Shown: positions 10,092 to 21,447, counted from the first letter of the stretch. The stretch: DNA of 64,000 bases from Caballeronia sp. INDeC2 (GCF_023631325.1 NZ_JALQDG010000017.1:1-64000), one strand, 5' to 3'. Program-made: numbers and translations. Notes: generated from the sequence alone by a model not told the origin.

Positions 10092-10865
10092 TTACGTCCT
10101 CACCGAAATGCCGTGATCGGCCATGAAGCGCTTTGCCTCGCCGACGGTATGCTCGCCGTAGTGAAAGATGCTCGCGGCCAGCACTGCGTCCGCGTGGCCT
10201 TCGACGATGCCATCCGCGAGATGCTGCAACGATCCGACGCCGCCCGATGCGATCACCGGTACCGGCACCGCGTCCGACACGGCCCGCGTCAACGCGAGAT
10301 CGAATCCGGCCTTGGTGCCGTCGCGATCCATGCTGGTCAAAAGAATTTCGCCCGCGCCGTACTCGGCCATCTTGCGCGCCCAATCGATCGCGTCGATGCC
10401 CGTCGCCTTGCGGCCGCCATGCGTGAACACTTCCCAGCGCGGCGCCTCGCCCTCGGCCGACACCCGCTTGGCGTCGATCGCAACGACGATGCACTGCGAG
10501 CCGTGCTTGTCCGACGCGTCGCGCACGAGCTGAGGATTCGCGACCGCCGACGAATTCATGCTGATCTTGTCCGCGCCCGCGTTGAGCAGACGCCGCACGT
10601 CCTCGACCGCGCGCACGCCGCCGCCGACGGTCAGCGGAATGAACACCTGCGAGGCCACCGACTCGATAATCGGCAGAATCAGATCGCGTTGATCGGAGGT
10701 CGCAGTGATATCGAGAAACGTGAGTTCGTCGGCGCCTTGATCGTCGTATCGACGCGCGATTTCGACGGGATCGCCCGCATCGCGCAGTTCGACGAAGTTG
10801 ACGCCCTTGACGACGCGACCGGCGGTCACGTCGAGACACGGAATGATGCGTTTTGCGAGAGCCAT
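10092..10865 (-). CDS. hisF: imidazole glycerol phosphate synthase, cyclase subunit
   Basis: 257 aa TIM barrel. HisF uses ammonia from HisH to convert PRFAR to IGP and AICAR. The catalytic aspartates are in [12 protein letters not shown] (D11) and [11 protein letters not shown]. Two half-barrel phosphate-binding loops ([10 protein letters not shown] and GGVGSLQHL) are visible. It sits downstream of hisA. Confidence 0.97.
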   Translation of the reverse strand: MALAKRIIPCLDVTAGRVVKGVNFVELRDAGDPVEIARRYDDQGADELTFLDITATSDQRDLILPIIESVASQVFIPLTVGGGVRAVEDVRRLLNAGADKISMNSSAVANPQLVRDASDKHGSQCIVVAIDAKRVSAEGEAPRWEVFTHGGRKATGIDAIDWARKMAEYGAGEILLTSMDRDGTKAGFDLALTRAVSDAVPVPVIASGGVGSLQHLADGIVEGHADAVLAASIFHYGEHTVGEAKRFMADHGISVRT

Positions 10866-10943
10866 GTTCTTGCCACTTACAAATTAAGGGCGGCGTCGCG
10901 GCCGCCCGGAGTGCTGCTCAGATGTGCTCGCGCTCAGGCGTCT

Positions 10944-11696
10944 TCAAGCGCCGTCGGCTTCGCGCAGCGCGTCGGCACGCGTCTGCGCGGCCTTGAAATC
11001 GAGATCGCCGGAATAGATCGCGCGGCCGCAGATCACCCCTTCGACGCCCTCGTCCTCGACCTCGCAGAGCGATTCGATATCCGCGATGCTCGACAGCCCG
11101 CCGCTCGCGATCACCGGAATCTTCACCGCCCGCGCGAGCCGCACGGTCGCGTCGATGTTGATGCCCTGAAGCATTCCGTCCCGGCCGATATCGGTATAGA
11201 TGATCGATTCGCAGCCGTAGTCCTCGAACTTGCGGCCGAGATCGACGACCTCGTGACCCGTGAGCTTGCTCCAGCCGTCGGTCGCGACCTTGCCGTCCTT
11301 CGCGTCCAGCCCGACGATGATGTGCCCTCCAAACGCGCTGCACGCATCCTGCAGGAAGCCCGGATTCTTCACCGCCGCGGTGCCGATGATGATGTACGAC
11401 AGGCCGTCGTCCAGATAGCGCTCGATGGTTTCCAGATGGCGGATGCCGCCGCCCAGTTGCACGGGAATCTCGCTGCCCACCTCGTCGAGGATCGCGCGGA
11501 TTGCGTCGCCGTTTCTCGGCTTGCCGGCGAACGCGCCGTTCAGATCGACCAGATGCAGCCGTCGCGCGCCGCGATCGACCCAATGTCGGGCCATCGCTGC
11601 CGGATCTTCTGAAAAAATGGTCGCCTGGTCCATATCGCCTTGCTTGAGGCGCACGCACTGACCGTCCTTAAGATCGATGGCCGGAATGAGCAGCAT
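10944..11696 (-). CDS. hisA: ProFAR isomerase
   Basis: 250 aa TIM barrel paralogous to HisF. It isomerises ProFAR to PRFAR. The catalytic Asp of [13 protein letters not shown] and of [10 protein letters not shown] are present, plus phosphate loops GGGIRHLET and GGLSSIADI. It follows hisH with a gap of about 150 bases (11697-11848) in which I see nothing recognisable. Confidence 0.97.
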   Translation of the reverse strand: MLLIPAIDLKDGQCVRLKQGDMDQATIFSEDPAAMARHWVDRGARRLHLVDLNGAFAGKPRNGDAIRAILDEVGSEIPVQLGGGIRHLETIERYLDDGLSYIIIGTAAVKNPGFLQDACSAFGGHIIVGLDAKDGKVATDGWSKLTGHEVVDLGRKFEDYGCESIIYTDIGRDGMLQGINIDATVRLARAVKIPVIASGGLSSIADIESLCEVEDEGVEGVICGRAIYSGDLDFKAAQTRADALREADGA

Positions 11697-11848
11697 AGGT
11701 ATCGCGTATTTTCTGGGTGGAGTTAATCAAAACGGCGCACGTGCGGTCTTTCGTGCCTGTGCTGCGAGCCGTCTCGCTAGTGTAGTACAAGTCTTGCAAC
11801 GGTCATGCGCCCGTAGGAATAGGCGAAAACGCTAGCGTGCGCGCCATT

Positions 11849-12490
11849 TCACGGGTTCCAGTGCACGAAATTCCGATACAGGCGCAGACCGGCGTCCGCG
11901 CTCTTTTCCGGATGGAATTGGGTCGCGAAGATATTGTCGCGCGCAACCGCCGACGTAAATGCGCTGCCGTACACGGTTTCGCCGGACGTGTGGGACGGAT
12001 TGTCCGGCACCACGTAGTAGCTGTGCACGAAGTAGAAGAACGCGCCGTCCGCGACGCCGTCCCAGATCGGATGCGCTTGCGTCTGACGAACGCGATTCCA
12101 GCCCATTTGCGGCACCTTGAAGCGCGAGCCGTCGTCCTGCAACTGACCGTCGAGCTGGAAGCGCACGACTTTGCCGGGCAAGAGACCCAGGCCCTTCGTA
12201 TCGCCTTCCTCGCTCCAGTCGAAGAGCATCTGCTCGCCGACGCACACGCCGAGCATCGGCTTTTCGCGCGCCGCCTGCATCACCGCTTCCTGAAGCCCGG
12301 ATTCGGCCAGATGCGCCATGCAGTCGCGCATCGCGCCCTGTCCGGGCAGCACGACCCGATCCGCCGAATGGATGCCTTGCGGCTGATCGACGATCGCCAC
12401 GTTCGCCTCGGGTGCAGCCTTTTTCAGCGCCTGGTAGACCGAGCGCAGGTTGCCCATTCCGTAATCAACAATCGCAATCGAAGTAGTCAT
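11849..12490 (-). CDS. hisH: imidazole glycerol phosphate synthase, glutaminase subunit
   Basis: 213 aa class I glutamine amidotransferase. It supplies ammonia to HisF. The nucleophile is C83 in GVCVGEQ, and the His/Glu pair is in QFHPEKS (H193, E195). The start overlaps the marC stop by 4 bases (ATGA), so translation is coupled to a non-histidine gene. Confidence 0.97.
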   Translation of the reverse strand: MTTSIAIVDYGMGNLRSVYQALKKAAPEANVAIVDQPQGIHSADRVVLPGQGAMRDCMAHLAESGLQEAVMQAAREKPMLGVCVGEQMLFDWSEEGDTKGLGLLPGKVVRFQLDGQLQDDGSRFKVPQMGWNRVRQTQAHPIWDGVADGAFFYFVHSYYVVPDNPSHTSGETVYGSAFTSAVARDNIFATQFHPEKSADAGLRLYRNFVHWNP

Positions 12491-13107
12491 TTCAAAGATG
12501 GCATCAAGGCCTTCAACCCGTTGACGATGAACTCCACCGCCAATGCGGACAACATCAAACCCATGAGACGCGTGCCGATGTTGATTCCCGTGCGCCCGAC
12601 CCAGCGCGCGATCGGCTCGGCGAGATTCAGCGCGCCGAAGCACAGCCCCGCGATGATCGCGCCCAGCACGACGAGCCCGAAGCGGTCGTACCAGTGCTGC
12701 GCATTGGCAGCATAGACGATCACCGTGCTGATGGAACCCGGCCCGGTGAGCAGCGGAATCGCGAGCGGCACGACCGCGATGCTGTTGCGTTCCTCGGCTT
12801 CCATGCGTTCTTCCACCGTCGAGCGCGCGTTGCCGACCTGCGCGTTCAACATGCTGATCGCCATGAGCAACATGATGATGCCGCCGCCCACTTCGAACGA
12901 TCCGACCGAAATGCCGAAGAACGCGATGATCTGCTGCCCGAGCAACGCCGTCACCGCTATTACGCAGAACACCGAAATCGACGCGACGCGAATCGTGTTG
13001 CGCTTTTCGATGTCGGATTGCTGCGCCGTCAGGCTGAGAAAAAAAGGTATCGCGCCGACCGGATTGATCAGCGCGAGCAACGATATGAACGACTTGAACA
13101 GATCCAT
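12487..13107 (-). CDS. MarC-family integral membrane protein
   Basis: 206 aa with six predicted membrane helices (for example [20 protein letters not shown] at the start and [18 protein letters not shown] at the end). It belongs to the UPF0056/MarC family. Despite the name, a link to multiple antibiotic resistance was not upheld in E. coli and the function is unknown. It is embedded between hisB and hisH and overlaps hisH by 4 bases. Confidence 0.9.
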   Translation of the reverse strand: MDLFKSFISLLALINPVGAIPFFLSLTAQQSDIEKRNTIRVASISVFCVIAVTALLGQQIIAFFGISVGSFEVGGGIIMLLMAISMLNAQVGNARSTVEERMEAEERNSIAVVPLAIPLLTGPGSISTVIVYAANAQHWYDRFGLVVLGAIIAGLCFGALNLAEPIARWVGRTGINIGTRLMGLMLSALAVEFIVNGLKALMPSLK

Positions 13108-13145
13108 CGAGTTCTCGACGCGCGCGCCGAATCAGCGTGAGTCGA

Positions 13146-13733
13146 TCAGAGACTGCCTTTGGTCGACGGAATCTGCCCCGCCGCGCGCTCGTCCATTTCG
13201 ACGGCCATGCGCAGCGCGCGGCCGAACGCCTTGAACACGGTCTCGACCTGATGATGCGCATTGATGCCGCGCAGGTTGTCGATATGCAGCGTCACGCCGG
13301 CGTGATTCACGAAGCCGCGGAAAAATTCGATGGTGAGGTCGACGTCGAACGTGCCGATGCGCGCGCGCGTGAACGGCACGTGGAATTCGAGACCCGGCCG
13401 GCCGGAAAAATCGATCACGACGCGCGACAGCGCTTCGTCGAGCGGCACGTACGAATGCCCGTAGCGGCGAATGCCCTTGCGATCACCGATGGCCTTCGCC
13501 ACCGCCTGCCCGAGCGTGATCCCGGTGTCTTCGACGGTATGGTGATCGTCGATATGGAGGTCGCCATGCGCTTCGATGTCGAGATCGATGAGCCCGTGAC
13601 GGGCGATCTGGTCGAGCATGTGATCGAGGAACGGGACGCCGGTGGCGAGCTTTTGCTTGCCGGTGCCGTCCAGGTCGAGCTTCACACGGATCTGCGTTTC
13701 GCTGGTGTTGCGAACGACTTCCGCAATGCGCAT
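13146..13733 (-). CDS. hisB: imidazoleglycerol-phosphate dehydratase
   Basis: 195 aa, monofunctional (no histidinol phosphatase domain). It dehydrates IGP. The Mn-binding histidine motifs are present: [22 protein letters not shown] and [12 protein letters not shown]. The start at 13733 follows hisC by 32 bases. A longer in-frame start at 13844 would overlap hisC and is rejected. Confidence 0.96.
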   Translation of the reverse strand: MRIAEVVRNTSETQIRVKLDLDGTGKQKLATGVPFLDHMLDQIARHGLIDLDIEAHGDLHIDDHHTVEDTGITLGQAVAKAIGDRKGIRRYGHSYVPLDEALSRVVIDFSGRPGLEFHVPFTRARIGTFDVDLTIEFFRGFVNHAGVTLHIDNLRGINAHHQVETVFKAFGRALRMAVEMDERAAGQIPSTKGSL

Positions 13734-13765
13734 GGTGATTCCTTGAGACTTTCGAAGGTGGGGAT

Positions 13766-14839
13766 TCAGTTCGGTGCGAGCTTTTTCAGCGCCGCGACCA
13801 TGTGTGCGTTTTCCTCGGCCGTTCCGACCGTCAAACGCACGCAATTGGTCAGCAAAGGATGCATTTTACCCACGTTTTTTATCAAAACCCGCGAAGTAAG
13901 GAGGGTTTCGAAAGCAACCGCCGCGTCCGGCACACGCACGAGCAGGAAATTGCCCGCGCTCGGAAAAACCGTCATGCCCGGCAGCGCGGCGACTTCCCGC
14001 GCGAGCTGAGCGCGTTGCGCGCGTAGATCGGCGGCTTGAGCGTCGAGCACGTCGAGGTGATCGAGCAGGAAATCCGCGGTCGCCTGCGTCAGCACATTGA
14101 TGTTGTATGGCGGGCGCACCTTGTCGAACTGCATGATCCACGAAGGGCGGCCCGCCATGTAACCCAGGCGGATGCCCGCAAGCCCGAGCTTCGAGACGGT
14201 CCGCATCACGACGACGTTATCGAACTCCGCCGCGCGCGGCATCCAGCTCCTCCCGGCGAACGGCTGATACGCCTCGTCGATTACGACGAGACTCTTGCTC
14301 GCCGCTTCGATCACACGCGCCATGTCGGTGTCGTCGTAGAGCGTGCCGGTCGGGTTGTTCGGGTACGCGAGATAGACGAGCGCGGGCGCATGTTCGTCGA
14401 TGGCGGCGATCAGCGCGTCGGCGTCGAGCGTGAAGTCCGGCCTCAGCGGCACGCCGATAAACTCCAGATGCGCGAACTTCGCAGACATTTCGTACATCAC
14501 GAACCCCGGCACCGGCGCGACGACCTTCGCGCCCGGCTTCGAACACGCGACCGACATCATGCTGATCAGCTCGTCCGAGCCGTTGCCGAGCAGCACGTCG
14601 CATGCGTCGGGCAACTGCATCTTGCGCTTGATCTTCGCGAGCAAATCCGCGGGGCGCGGAGCCGGATAGCGATTCAGCGCGACGCCTGCGAGATGCGCGC
14701 CGAGACGTTCGGCGAGATCGGCGGGCAGGCTGTAGGGATTTTCCATCGCGTCGAGCTTGATCAGGCCCGTGGCGTCGGGCACGGGATAGCTCGTCATCGC
14801 GAGGACGTCGGGACGAATGATGTCTTGTGGTGTGGTCAT
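13766..14839 (-). CDS. hisC: histidinol-phosphate aminotransferase
   Basis: 357 aa, class I/II PLP aminotransferase. It converts imidazole acetol phosphate to histidinol phosphate. The PLP lysine lies in [15 protein letters not shown]. The NNPTGT motif and [10 protein letters not shown] are visible. It lies between hisD and hisB. Confidence 0.96.
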   Translation of the reverse strand: MTTPQDIIRPDVLAMTSYPVPDATGLIKLDAMENPYSLPADLAERLGAHLAGVALNRYPAPRPADLLAKIKRKMQLPDACDVLLGNGSDELISMMSVACSKPGAKVVAPVPGFVMYEMSAKFAHLEFIGVPLRPDFTLDADALIAAIDEHAPALVYLAYPNNPTGTLYDDTDMARVIEAASKSLVVIDEAYQPFAGRSWMPRAAEFDNVVVMRTVSKLGLAGIRLGYMAGRPSWIMQFDKVRPPYNINVLTQATADFLLDHLDVLDAQAADLRAQRAQLAREVAALPGMTVFPSAGNFLLVRVPDAAVAFETLLTSRVLIKNVGKMHPLLTNCVRLTVGTAEENAHMVAALKKLAPN

Positions 14840-14910
14840 GATTTGCCGGCGTCTCTCTCACCGGTGGGCGGCGGCTCTCAGGCCGCCTCTTTCGTTCGGT
14901 CCGGCTTTTG

Positions 14911-16233
14911 TCAGCCGAGGTTTTTCATCCGGTATTCCGCGCTGCGCGCGTGCGCCTGCAGGCCTTCACCGTACGCCAGCTCCGCCGCGATCTCGCCGAG
15001 CGTCTGCGCGCCGTCCGCGCTCACTTCGATCACGCTCGAACGCTTCATGAAATCGTACACGCCGAGCGGCGACGAAAAGCGCGCGGTGCGCGATGTCGGC
15101 AGCACGTGGTTCGGACCGGCGCAGTAGTCGCCGAGACTTTCGCTCGTGTAGCGGCCGAGGAACATCGCGCCGGCATTGTGAATCTGCGCGGCCCACTGAT
15201 GCGGATCGAGCGCGGAAATTTCGAGGTGCTCCGGCGCGATGTCGTTCGCGATCGCGCACGCTTGCTCCATGTCCTTCACCTTGATGAGCGCGCCGCGATC
15301 TTCGAGCGAACGCTGAATGACGTCGCGGCGCGGCATCGACGGAAGCAGTTCGACGATCGCATCCTCGACACGCTGGATGAAGTTGTCGTCAGGGCACAGC
15401 AGGATGGATTGCGCGAGCTCGTCGTGCTCGGCTTGGGAGAAGAGGTCCATCGCGACCCAGCGGGGATCGGTCGTGGCGTCGCAGATAACGAGAATCTCGG
15501 ACGGCCCCGCAATCATGTCGATGCCGACCGTGCCGAACACGCGACGCTTCGCCGAGGCGACATACGCGTTGCCCGGACCGCAGATCTTGTCCACCGCGGG
15601 CACGCTTTGCGTGCCGTACGCGAGCGCGCCGACCGCCTGCGCGCCGCCGATCGTGAACACGCGATCCACGCCGCCGAGCAGCGCCGCCGCGAGCACGAGC
15701 GGATTTTTCACGCCGTCGGGCGTCGGCACGACCATCACGATTTCCTTCACGCCCGCGACGCGCGCCGGAATCGCGTTCATCAGCACCGACGACGGATACG
15801 CCGCCTTGCCGCCCGGCACGTAGATGCCCGCGCGATCGAGCGGCATGACTTTCTGGCCGAGCACGGTGCCGTCGGCTTCGGTGTATTGCCAGCTATGGCT
15901 GCCGCACTCGATGCGCTGCTTCTCGTGATAGCCGCGCACGCGCGCCGCCGCCGCTTCGAGCGCCGCGCGGCGCTTCGGCTCGAGCCCTTCGAGCGCGGCT
16001 TCCATTTCGGACAGCGGCAATTCGAGCGCCGCGACGCTATCCGCCTTCAGACGATCGAACTTGTTGGTGTATTCGAGCACGGCGGCATCGCCGCGCGCCT
16101 TCACATCCGCGAGAATCTGCGCGACCGAACGCTCGATTGCCTCGTCCTCGCTCGCTTCGAAAGCGAGAACCGCACGCAGCGCCTTGTGAAAACCATCGGT
16201 GCTGGAATCGAGTTTGCGAATCTTGATAGACAT
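14911..16233 (-). CDS. hisD: histidinol dehydrogenase
   Basis: 440 aa, Zn-dependent NAD enzyme catalysing the last two steps of histidine synthesis. The signature from [16 protein letters not shown] to GPSEILV is present, as are zinc-ligand segments [10 protein letters not shown] and PEHLEIS. Start at 16233 (MSIKIRKLD) matches the family and follows hisG by about 45 bases. Confidence 0.97.
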   Translation of the reverse strand: MSIKIRKLDSSTDGFHKALRAVLAFEASEDEAIERSVAQILADVKARGDAAVLEYTNKFDRLKADSVAALELPLSEMEAALEGLEPKRRAALEAAAARVRGYHEKQRIECGSHSWQYTEADGTVLGQKVMPLDRAGIYVPGGKAAYPSSVLMNAIPARVAGVKEIVMVVPTPDGVKNPLVLAAALLGGVDRVFTIGGAQAVGALAYGTQSVPAVDKICGPGNAYVASAKRRVFGTVGIDMIAGPSEILVICDATTDPRWVAMDLFSQAEHDELAQSILLCPDDNFIQRVEDAIVELLPSMPRRDVIQRSLEDRGALIKVKDMEQACAIANDIAPEHLEISALDPHQWAAQIHNAGAMFLGRYTSESLGDYCAGPNHVLPTSRTARFSSPLGVYDFMKRSSVIEVSADGAQTLGEIAAELAYGEGLQAHARSAEYRMKNLG

Positions 16234-16277
16234 GCTGGTTTCCGTTTGCTGATGGCGCGCCGCGTCGTGCGGCCCGC

Positions 16278-16970
16278 CTAATTTCCTGTTGCGACCGTGG
16301 CGCGCTCGAAGGCGTCGAGGAACGGCTTGAGCGCCGCGCGCTTCAGCTTGAGCGCCGCCTGGTTCACGACGAGGCGCGATGAAATCTGCATGATCTCTTC
16401 GACCTCGACGAGATTGTTCGCCCGCAGCGTGCCGCCCGAACTGACCAGATCGACGATCGCATCCGCAAGCCCGACGAGCGGCGCGAGCTCCATCGAACCG
16501 TACAGCTTGATCAGATCGACGTGGACGCCCTTCGCCGCGAAATGCTGACGCGCGGTCTCGGTGTACTTCGTCGCGACGCGCAAACGCGCGCCCTGGCGCA
16601 CCGCGCTCGCGTAATCGAAGCCCGCCTTCACGGCCACCGACATCCGGCAACGCGCGATGTCGAGATCGATCGGCTGATACAGACCGCTGCCGCCGTGCTC
16701 GATCAACACGTCCTTGCCCGCGACGCCGAAGTCCGCCGCGCCGTATTCGACGTAGGTCGGCACATCGGTCGCGCGCACTATGATCACGCGCAGGTTCGGG
16801 TTCGTGGTCGGCAGGATCAGCTTGCGCGAGCTCTCCGGATCTTCGGCCACCTGCACGCCGGCGGCGGCGAGCAGCGGCAGCGTTTCCTCGAAGATACGCC
16901 CTTTCGACAGCGCGAGCGTGAGGGGCGCGCTCGGCTCCACCGACGACGACGTCTGCGGCAACGAGCTCAT
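16278..16970 (-). CDS. hisG: ATP phosphoribosyltransferase, short form
   Basis: 230 aa. It catalyses the committed, feedback-controlled step of histidine synthesis. It is the short form: the catalytic domain is complete ([16 protein letters not shown], then [14 protein letters not shown]) but the C-terminal ACT-like regulatory domain of ~300-aa HisG is absent. Short HisG needs the HisZ subunit, which is not in this window and should be elsewhere. The start overlaps the murA stop by 4 bases (ATGA), tying the histidine genes to a cell-wall gene. Confidence 0.95.
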   Translation of the reverse strand: MSSLPQTSSSVEPSAPLTLALSKGRIFEETLPLLAAAGVQVAEDPESSRKLILPTTNPNLRVIIVRATDVPTYVEYGAADFGVAGKDVLIEHGGSGLYQPIDLDIARCRMSVAVKAGFDYASAVRQGARLRVATKYTETARQHFAAKGVHVDLIKLYGSMELAPLVGLADAIVDLVSSGGTLRANNLVEVEEIMQISSRLVVNQAALKLKRAALKPFLDAFERATVATGN

Positions 16971-18238
16971 TGCTCGCTCCCGCTGCCTTTGATGCGGCGC
17001 ACGTTCGCGCCGACCGCCGTCAGTTTCGATTCCATGCGGTCGTAGCCGCGATCCAGATGGTAGATGCGGTCGATCAGCGTTTCGCCGTCGGCGCACAATG
17101 CCGCGATCACGAGACTCGCGGACGCGCGCAGATCGGTTGCCATGACCTTCGCGCCCGAGAGTTTCTCGACGCCGTTGACGAGCGCCGTATTGCCGTCGAT
17201 CGTGATGCTCGCGCCGAGACGGTTCAGCTCCTGCACGTGCATGAAGCGGTTCTCGAAAATCGTCTCGACGACTTGCGACGTGCCGCTCGCGATCGTGTTG
17301 AGCGCCATGAACTGCGCCTGCATGTCCGTCGGGAACGCGGGATATTCCGACGTGCGGATATTCACCGCGCCGGCGCGCTTGTCCATGCGCACGCGCATCC
17401 AGTCGTCGCCTTCCTCGATGCTGACGCCCGCTTCGCGCAGCTTGGCCGTCACGGCGTCCAGCAGATGCGCGCTCACGCGACGCAGCGTGACATCGCCGCC
17501 CGCAGCCGCGACCGCGCACAGGAACGTGCCGGCCTCGATGCGATCCGGCACGACGTCATGCTTCGCGCCGTGCAGCTTGTCGACGCCCTGAATCACGAGC
17601 CGATCAGTGCCGATGCCGTCGATCTTCGCGCCCATCTTCACGAGCAGATGCGCAAGGTCGCTCACTTCCGGTTCGCGCGCCGCGTTCTCGATGACCGTCT
17701 CGCCTTCGGCCAGCACCGCCGCCATCAGCAGGTTTTCGGTGCCGGTGACGGTAATCATGTCGGTGATGATGCGCGCGCCCTTCAGACGCTTCGCGCGCGC
17801 TTCGATGAACCCGTGCTCGATGTTGATCTCGGCGCCCATCGCCTGCAGGCCCTTGATGTGCTGATCGACGGGACGCGCGCCGATCGCGCAGCCGCCGGGC
17901 AACGACACCTTCGCCTCGCCGAAGCGCGCGACGAGCGGCCCGAGCACGAGAATCGACGCGCGCATCGTCTTGACCATTTCGTACGGCGCGACCAGCTTGT
18001 CGACCTTCGATGCATTGAGGCTCACGCGACCGTCGCCCGATACTTCGGACTGCACGCCCATCTGCCGCAGCAGCTTGACCATCGTGCGCACGTCCTGAAG
18101 ATTCGGCACGTTCGACAGATGGACGTCGTCGGCGGTGAGAAGGCTTGCGCAAAGAATGGGCAAAGCCGCGTTCTTCGCGCCCGATACGGTGATTTCGCCA
18201 GAGAGCTTCGCGCCCCCCGTGATGACCAATTTATCCAT
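16967..18238 (-). CDS. murA: UDP-N-acetylglucosamine 1-carboxyvinyltransferase
   Basis: 423 aa. MurA is the first committed enzyme of peptidoglycan synthesis and adds enolpyruvate to UDP-GlcNAc in the cytosol. It shows K22-N23 in SGAKNAALP and catalytic C117 in [10 protein letters not shown], the Cys attacked by fosfomycin. The start at 18238 (MDKLVI) is the family start. It is followed with overlap by hisG and preceded by the IbaG/BolA gene. Confidence 0.97.
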   Translation of the reverse strand: MDKLVITGGAKLSGEITVSGAKNAALPILCASLLTADDVHLSNVPNLQDVRTMVKLLRQMGVQSEVSGDGRVSLNASKVDKLVAPYEMVKTMRASILVLGPLVARFGEAKVSLPGGCAIGARPVDQHIKGLQAMGAEINIEHGFIEARAKRLKGARIITDMITVTGTENLLMAAVLAEGETVIENAAREPEVSDLAHLLVKMGAKIDGIGTDRLVIQGVDKLHGAKHDVVPDRIEAGTFLCAVAAAGGDVTLRRVSAHLLDAVTAKLREAGVSIEEGDDWMRVRMDKRAGAVNIRTSEYPAFPTDMQAQFMALNTIASGTSQVVETIFENRFMHVQELNRLGASITIDGNTALVNGVEKLSGAKVMATDLRASASLVIAALCADGETLIDRIYHLDRGYDRMESKLTAVGANVRRIKGSGSEQ

Positions 18239-18391
18239 TGCTTGTCCTTCGACCGAGCTTCCTGCTGCGGAGCCGCTTTCGGCGCCGCGGTTGTCTTGAA
18301 TGAATCGCACTCTTTACTGCCTTTGTCTTCCGGTGATGCCGGTGTTACGTAAGTTGAGTCGTGTTGACCTGATTGGCTTCGCCGGGTGGAC

Positions 18392-18631
18392 TCAGGCCGA
18401 TTTCCACTCGTCGGGTGTGAGGGTCTTCATGCTCAGCGCATGAATCTCCTCGCGCATGCGCTCGCCGAGCGCCGCATAAACCAGTTGATGACGCGCGATC
18501 AGCCGCTTGCCGACGAACGCATCGCTCACGATGGTCGCGAAAAAGTGCTGGCCGTCGCCTTCCACTTCGAGATGCTGGCAGGGCAAGCCGCCAGCGATGT
18601 AGTCCTTCACCTGCTCCGGAGTCGGCAACAT
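18392..18631 (-). CDS. BolA/IbaG-family protein
   Basis: 79 aa. It has the BolA fold with the conserved H-Q-L-V-Y segment (ARHQLVYAALGERM) and C-terminal LSMKTLTP. Position next to murA and the mla operon matches IbaG (YrbA) rather than BolA. IbaG partners with monothiol glutaredoxins in iron-sulfur handling and acid response. The gap to murA (about 150 bases) has no evident gene. Confidence 0.88.
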   Translation of the reverse strand: MLPTPEQVKDYIAGGLPCQHLEVEGDGQHFFATIVSDAFVGKRLIARHQLVYAALGERMREEIHALSMKTLTPDEWKSA

Positions 18632-18646
18632 GGAAGTCTCCTTGAA

Positions 18647-19402
18647 TTAGTGACGCAGCTTGTAGCCGCTCGCGAGCAAACGCACGGCGACGAGCGCCAG
18701 CACGGCCAGAAATCCGCCGACGATGCCGAGACTCACCAGCGGATTCACGTCGGACAGGCCGAAGAAGCCGTAACGAAAGCCGTCGATCATGTAGAAGAAC
18801 GGATTCAGATGCGACACCGCGCGCCACACGGGCGGCAGCGTATGTGTCGAGTAAAACACGCCGGAAAGAAACGTGAGCGGCATGATCAGGAAGTTCTGAA
18901 ACGCTGCCAGTTGATCGAACTTGTCGGCCCAGATGCCCGCGATCAGACCCAGCGTGCCGAGAATGCCCGAACCGAGGATCGCGAACGCAATGATGTAGAA
19001 CGGCGCGGAAAAAGACATCGGGATGAACCATATCGTCACGATGAACACGCCGAAGCCCACGCACAGCCCGCGCACGACCGATGCCAGCACATACGCGAAG
19101 AACATTTCCCAATGCGCGATGGGCGGCAGCAGCACGAACACGAGATTGCCGGTGATCTTCGACTGGATCAGCGACGACGAACTGTTCGCGAACGCGTTCT
19201 GCAGCACGCTCATCATCACGAGGCCGGGCACGAGAAAGCTCGTATAGCCGACGCCCGGATAAACCTGCACGTGCCCCGACAGCGCGTGACCGAAGATGGT
19301 CAGATAGAGCAGCGCCGTGACGACCGGCGCGAGCACGGTCTGAAACGAAACCTTCCAGAAGCGCAGCAGCTCCTTGTAGAACAACGTCTGGAAACCGCTC
19401 AT
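18647..19402 (-). CDS. ABC-2 type transporter permease (YadH-like)
   Basis: 251 aa with six predicted membrane helices. It contains the ABC-2 signature region around residues 155-200 (PLTFLSGVFYSTHTLPP). It forms an exporter with the ATPase at 19399-20325, whose stop overlaps its start by 4 bases. It resembles the YadGH pair; the substrate is unknown, and location behind mla suggests an envelope component. Confidence 0.9.
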   Translation of the reverse strand: MSGFQTLFYKELLRFWKVSFQTVLAPVVTALLYLTIFGHALSGHVQVYPGVGYTSFLVPGLVMMSVLQNAFANSSSSLIQSKITGNLVFVLLPPIAHWEMFFAYVLASVVRGLCVGFGVFIVTIWFIPMSFSAPFYIIAFAILGSGILGTLGLIAGIWADKFDQLAAFQNFLIMPLTFLSGVFYSTHTLPPVWRAVSHLNPFFYMIDGFRYGFFGLSDVNPLVSLGIVGGFLAVLALVAVRLLASGYKLRH

Positions 19403-20325
19403 GAAAGCCCCTCGACCACTTCCGGCTCGTTCATCACCTGCACGAACACGTCTTCCAGATCGGCCTTGCGCACTTCGATTTCATCGAACGTGCAGCCTGC
19501 CGCGCGGCATTTCGCGAGAATCGGCTCGACATCGTCGTAGCTCGCGAGGCGCAGCAAATGCTGCGTGCCCGACACCGCGTGCGGATCGACTTCGAGCGCG
19601 CGCAAGTCGGCGGGCAACGCCGCGTTCGACAGACGCAGATACAACTGCATGCCCGAGAAACGCTGCAGCAGCGTGCTCGTGCGCTCGAGCGCGACGACTT
19701 CACCGCGACGGAGCATCGCGAGCCGGTCGCATAGCGATTCGGCTTCTTCGAGATAGTGCGTCGTCAGAACGATGGTGTGACCTTCGCGATTCAGGCGCGA
19801 AATGAACTTCCAGAGCGTCTGACGCAGTTCGACATCGACGCCGGCGGTAGGCTCGTCGAGCACGATCACGGGCGGACGATGCACGAGCGCCTGCGCAACG
19901 AGCACACGGCGCTTCATCCCGCCCGACAGCGCGCGCGTGTTGACGTCGGCTTTCTCGGTGAGATCGAGATTGGCCATGACTTCGTCGATCCAGTCGTCGT
20001 TGTTGCGCAAACCGAAGTAGCCCGACTGAATGCGGAGCGACTCGCGCACGGTGAAGAACGGATCGAACACCAATTCTTGCGGCACAACGCCGAGCGCGCG
20101 CCGCGCCGCCCGGAAGTCGCTGACGACATCGTGGCCGCGCACGGAGATCGTGCCGCTATCGGCACGCGCGAGGCCGGCCAGAATGCTGATCAACGTGGTT
20201 TTGCCCGCGCCGTTGGGACCGAGCAAGCCGAAGAACTCGCCCTCTTCCACCGTGAGGCTCACGCCTTTGAGCGCCTGGAGATCCTTGTAGCGCTTCCTGA
20301 CGTTTCGGATTTCTATGGCTGACAT
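19399..20325 (-). CDS. ABC transporter ATP-binding protein (YadG-like)
   Basis: 308 aa. It has Walker A GPNGAGKTT (36-44), signature LSGGMKRR and Walker B VIVLDEPTAGVD, then a DUF4162-like C-terminal ~80 residues typical of ABC-2 export ATPases. It partners with the downstream permease. Start at 20325 (MSAIEIRNV) is preferred over a codon 24 bases upstream. It lies about 205 bases downstream of mlaB. Confidence 0.9.
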   Translation of the reverse strand: MSAIEIRNVRKRYKDLQALKGVSLTVEEGEFFGLLGPNGAGKTTLISILAGLARADSGTISVRGHDVVSDFRAARRALGVVPQELVFDPFFTVRESLRIQSGYFGLRNNDDWIDEVMANLDLTEKADVNTRALSGGMKRRVLVAQALVHRPPVIVLDEPTAGVDVELRQTLWKFISRLNREGHTIVLTTHYLEEAESLCDRLAMLRRGEVVALERTSTLLQRFSGMQLYLRLSNAALPADLRALEVDPHAVSGTQHLLRLASYDDVEPILAKCRAAGCTFDEIEVRKADLEDVFVQVMNEPEVVEGLS

Positions 20326-20530
20326 GTAGACAGTGCGCGCGCCGCGCACGGCCGCGCCTCAAATGTGCGGATTTTCGCTTGACGGACCCGGACTTGGACC
20401 AAAAGGGGCCGGGTTCGAGGCCGAAAAAAACGTTTGATTATAGGGCAAAGCGGCTGGGGCCGACTTCGGAGCGATCCTGTTTGCGGCAGCGAAACGTGCT
20501 GCCGCGTTCTGCACGAGAGTCAGAACAGGA

Positions 20531-20818
20531 TCAATGTCGGAACGAGAGGAGCGTATCGACGCCGTAGGCTCGCGCAAGACTGACGAGCCCGGAAGGAAGA
20601 TTGACGACGCCCAGAGCGGCGCCGCGAGCGGACGCGGCGCGCTGCCATGCGAGCAGCACGGCGAGCGCGGAGGAGTCGAACTGCGTGAGCGGCGCGCAGT
20701 CGACTTCGGTCGCGCCTGCTGCGATGCGCGACAGCCCCGATTCGAGCGCCGCCTTGGCGCTCTCGTGGGTCAGCGTTGCGGCCGTCTGAAACCGGCCGCT
20801 CGTGGCTACCGTGCTCAC
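20531..20818 (-). CDS. mlaB: phospholipid transport STAS-domain protein MlaB
   Basis: 95 aa. This is a STAS-domain protein that binds the MlaF ATPase and stabilises the inner-membrane MlaFEDB complex. The core motif TQFDSSALAVLLAW matches the STAS loop-helix. The start overlaps the mlaC stop by 4 bases. It is the last mla gene. Confidence 0.88.
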   Translation of the reverse strand: MSTVATSGRFQTAATLTHESAKAALESGLSRIAAGATEVDCAPLTQFDSSALAVLLAWQRAASARGAALGVVNLPSGLVSLARAYGVDTLLSFRH

Positions 20819-21447
20819 GATGCCTTGCCGCTCGCCAGCTGCTGGTTACGCTGCGTCAGGAACTGAAGCAGGCCGCCCACGCCGTTCTGCGAGATCTGTT
20901 CGTTGAACTGCTGTTGATATGCCTGGATCAACCAGGCGCCGAGCACGTTGATGTCGTACACGCGCCACCCTTGCGCCGTCTTGTACAGGCGATAGTCGAG
21001 CTCGACCGGCGAACCGTTGTTCATCACGACGGAGCGGACCACGACGTCGGTGTCGTCCGGATTCGCGCGGAACGGCTTGTACTGCACCGTTTGATTGCGC
21101 ACTTGCGCGAGCGCGCCCGAGTAGGTGCGGATCAGGAGCATCTTGAATTGCTCGACGATCTGCTTTTGCTGTTCCGGCGTCGCCGAGTTCCAGTTGCGGC
21201 CCATCACGAGGCGCGTCGTGCGCGTGAAATCCGTGTACGGCAGGATCTTCTGGTTGACGAGTTCGGTGATCCTGTTGATATCGCCCGATTGAATCTTCGA
21301 ATCCGACTTGATCTCGTCGAGGACCTGCTGCGTCACCGTCTTGATTAGCGTGTCGGGCGCGCTCGAATCGACGCTCTGCGCCGAGGCCACGCCGCACACC
21401 GCCATGAACATCGCGAAGAGGGGAAGAAGTAGAAGTTTTTTCATCAC
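20815..21447 (-). CDS. mlaC: periplasmic phospholipid-binding protein MlaC
   Basis: 210 aa with a signal peptide (about residues 1-23, GVASA/QS). MlaC shuttles phospholipids between MlaA at the outer membrane and MlaFEDB at the inner membrane. The family pattern of VLDEIKSDSKI, LVMGRNW and YDINVLGAWLIQ is present. Confidence 0.94.
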   Translation of the reverse strand: MMKKLLLLPLFAMFMAVCGVASAQSVDSSAPDTLIKTVTQQVLDEIKSDSKIQSGDINRITELVNQKILPYTDFTRTTRLVMGRNWNSATPEQQKQIVEQFKMLLIRTYSGALAQVRNQTVQYKPFRANPDDTDVVVRSVVMNNGSPVELDYRLYKTAQGWRVYDINVLGAWLIQAYQQQFNEQISQNGVGGLLQFLTQRNQQLASGKAS

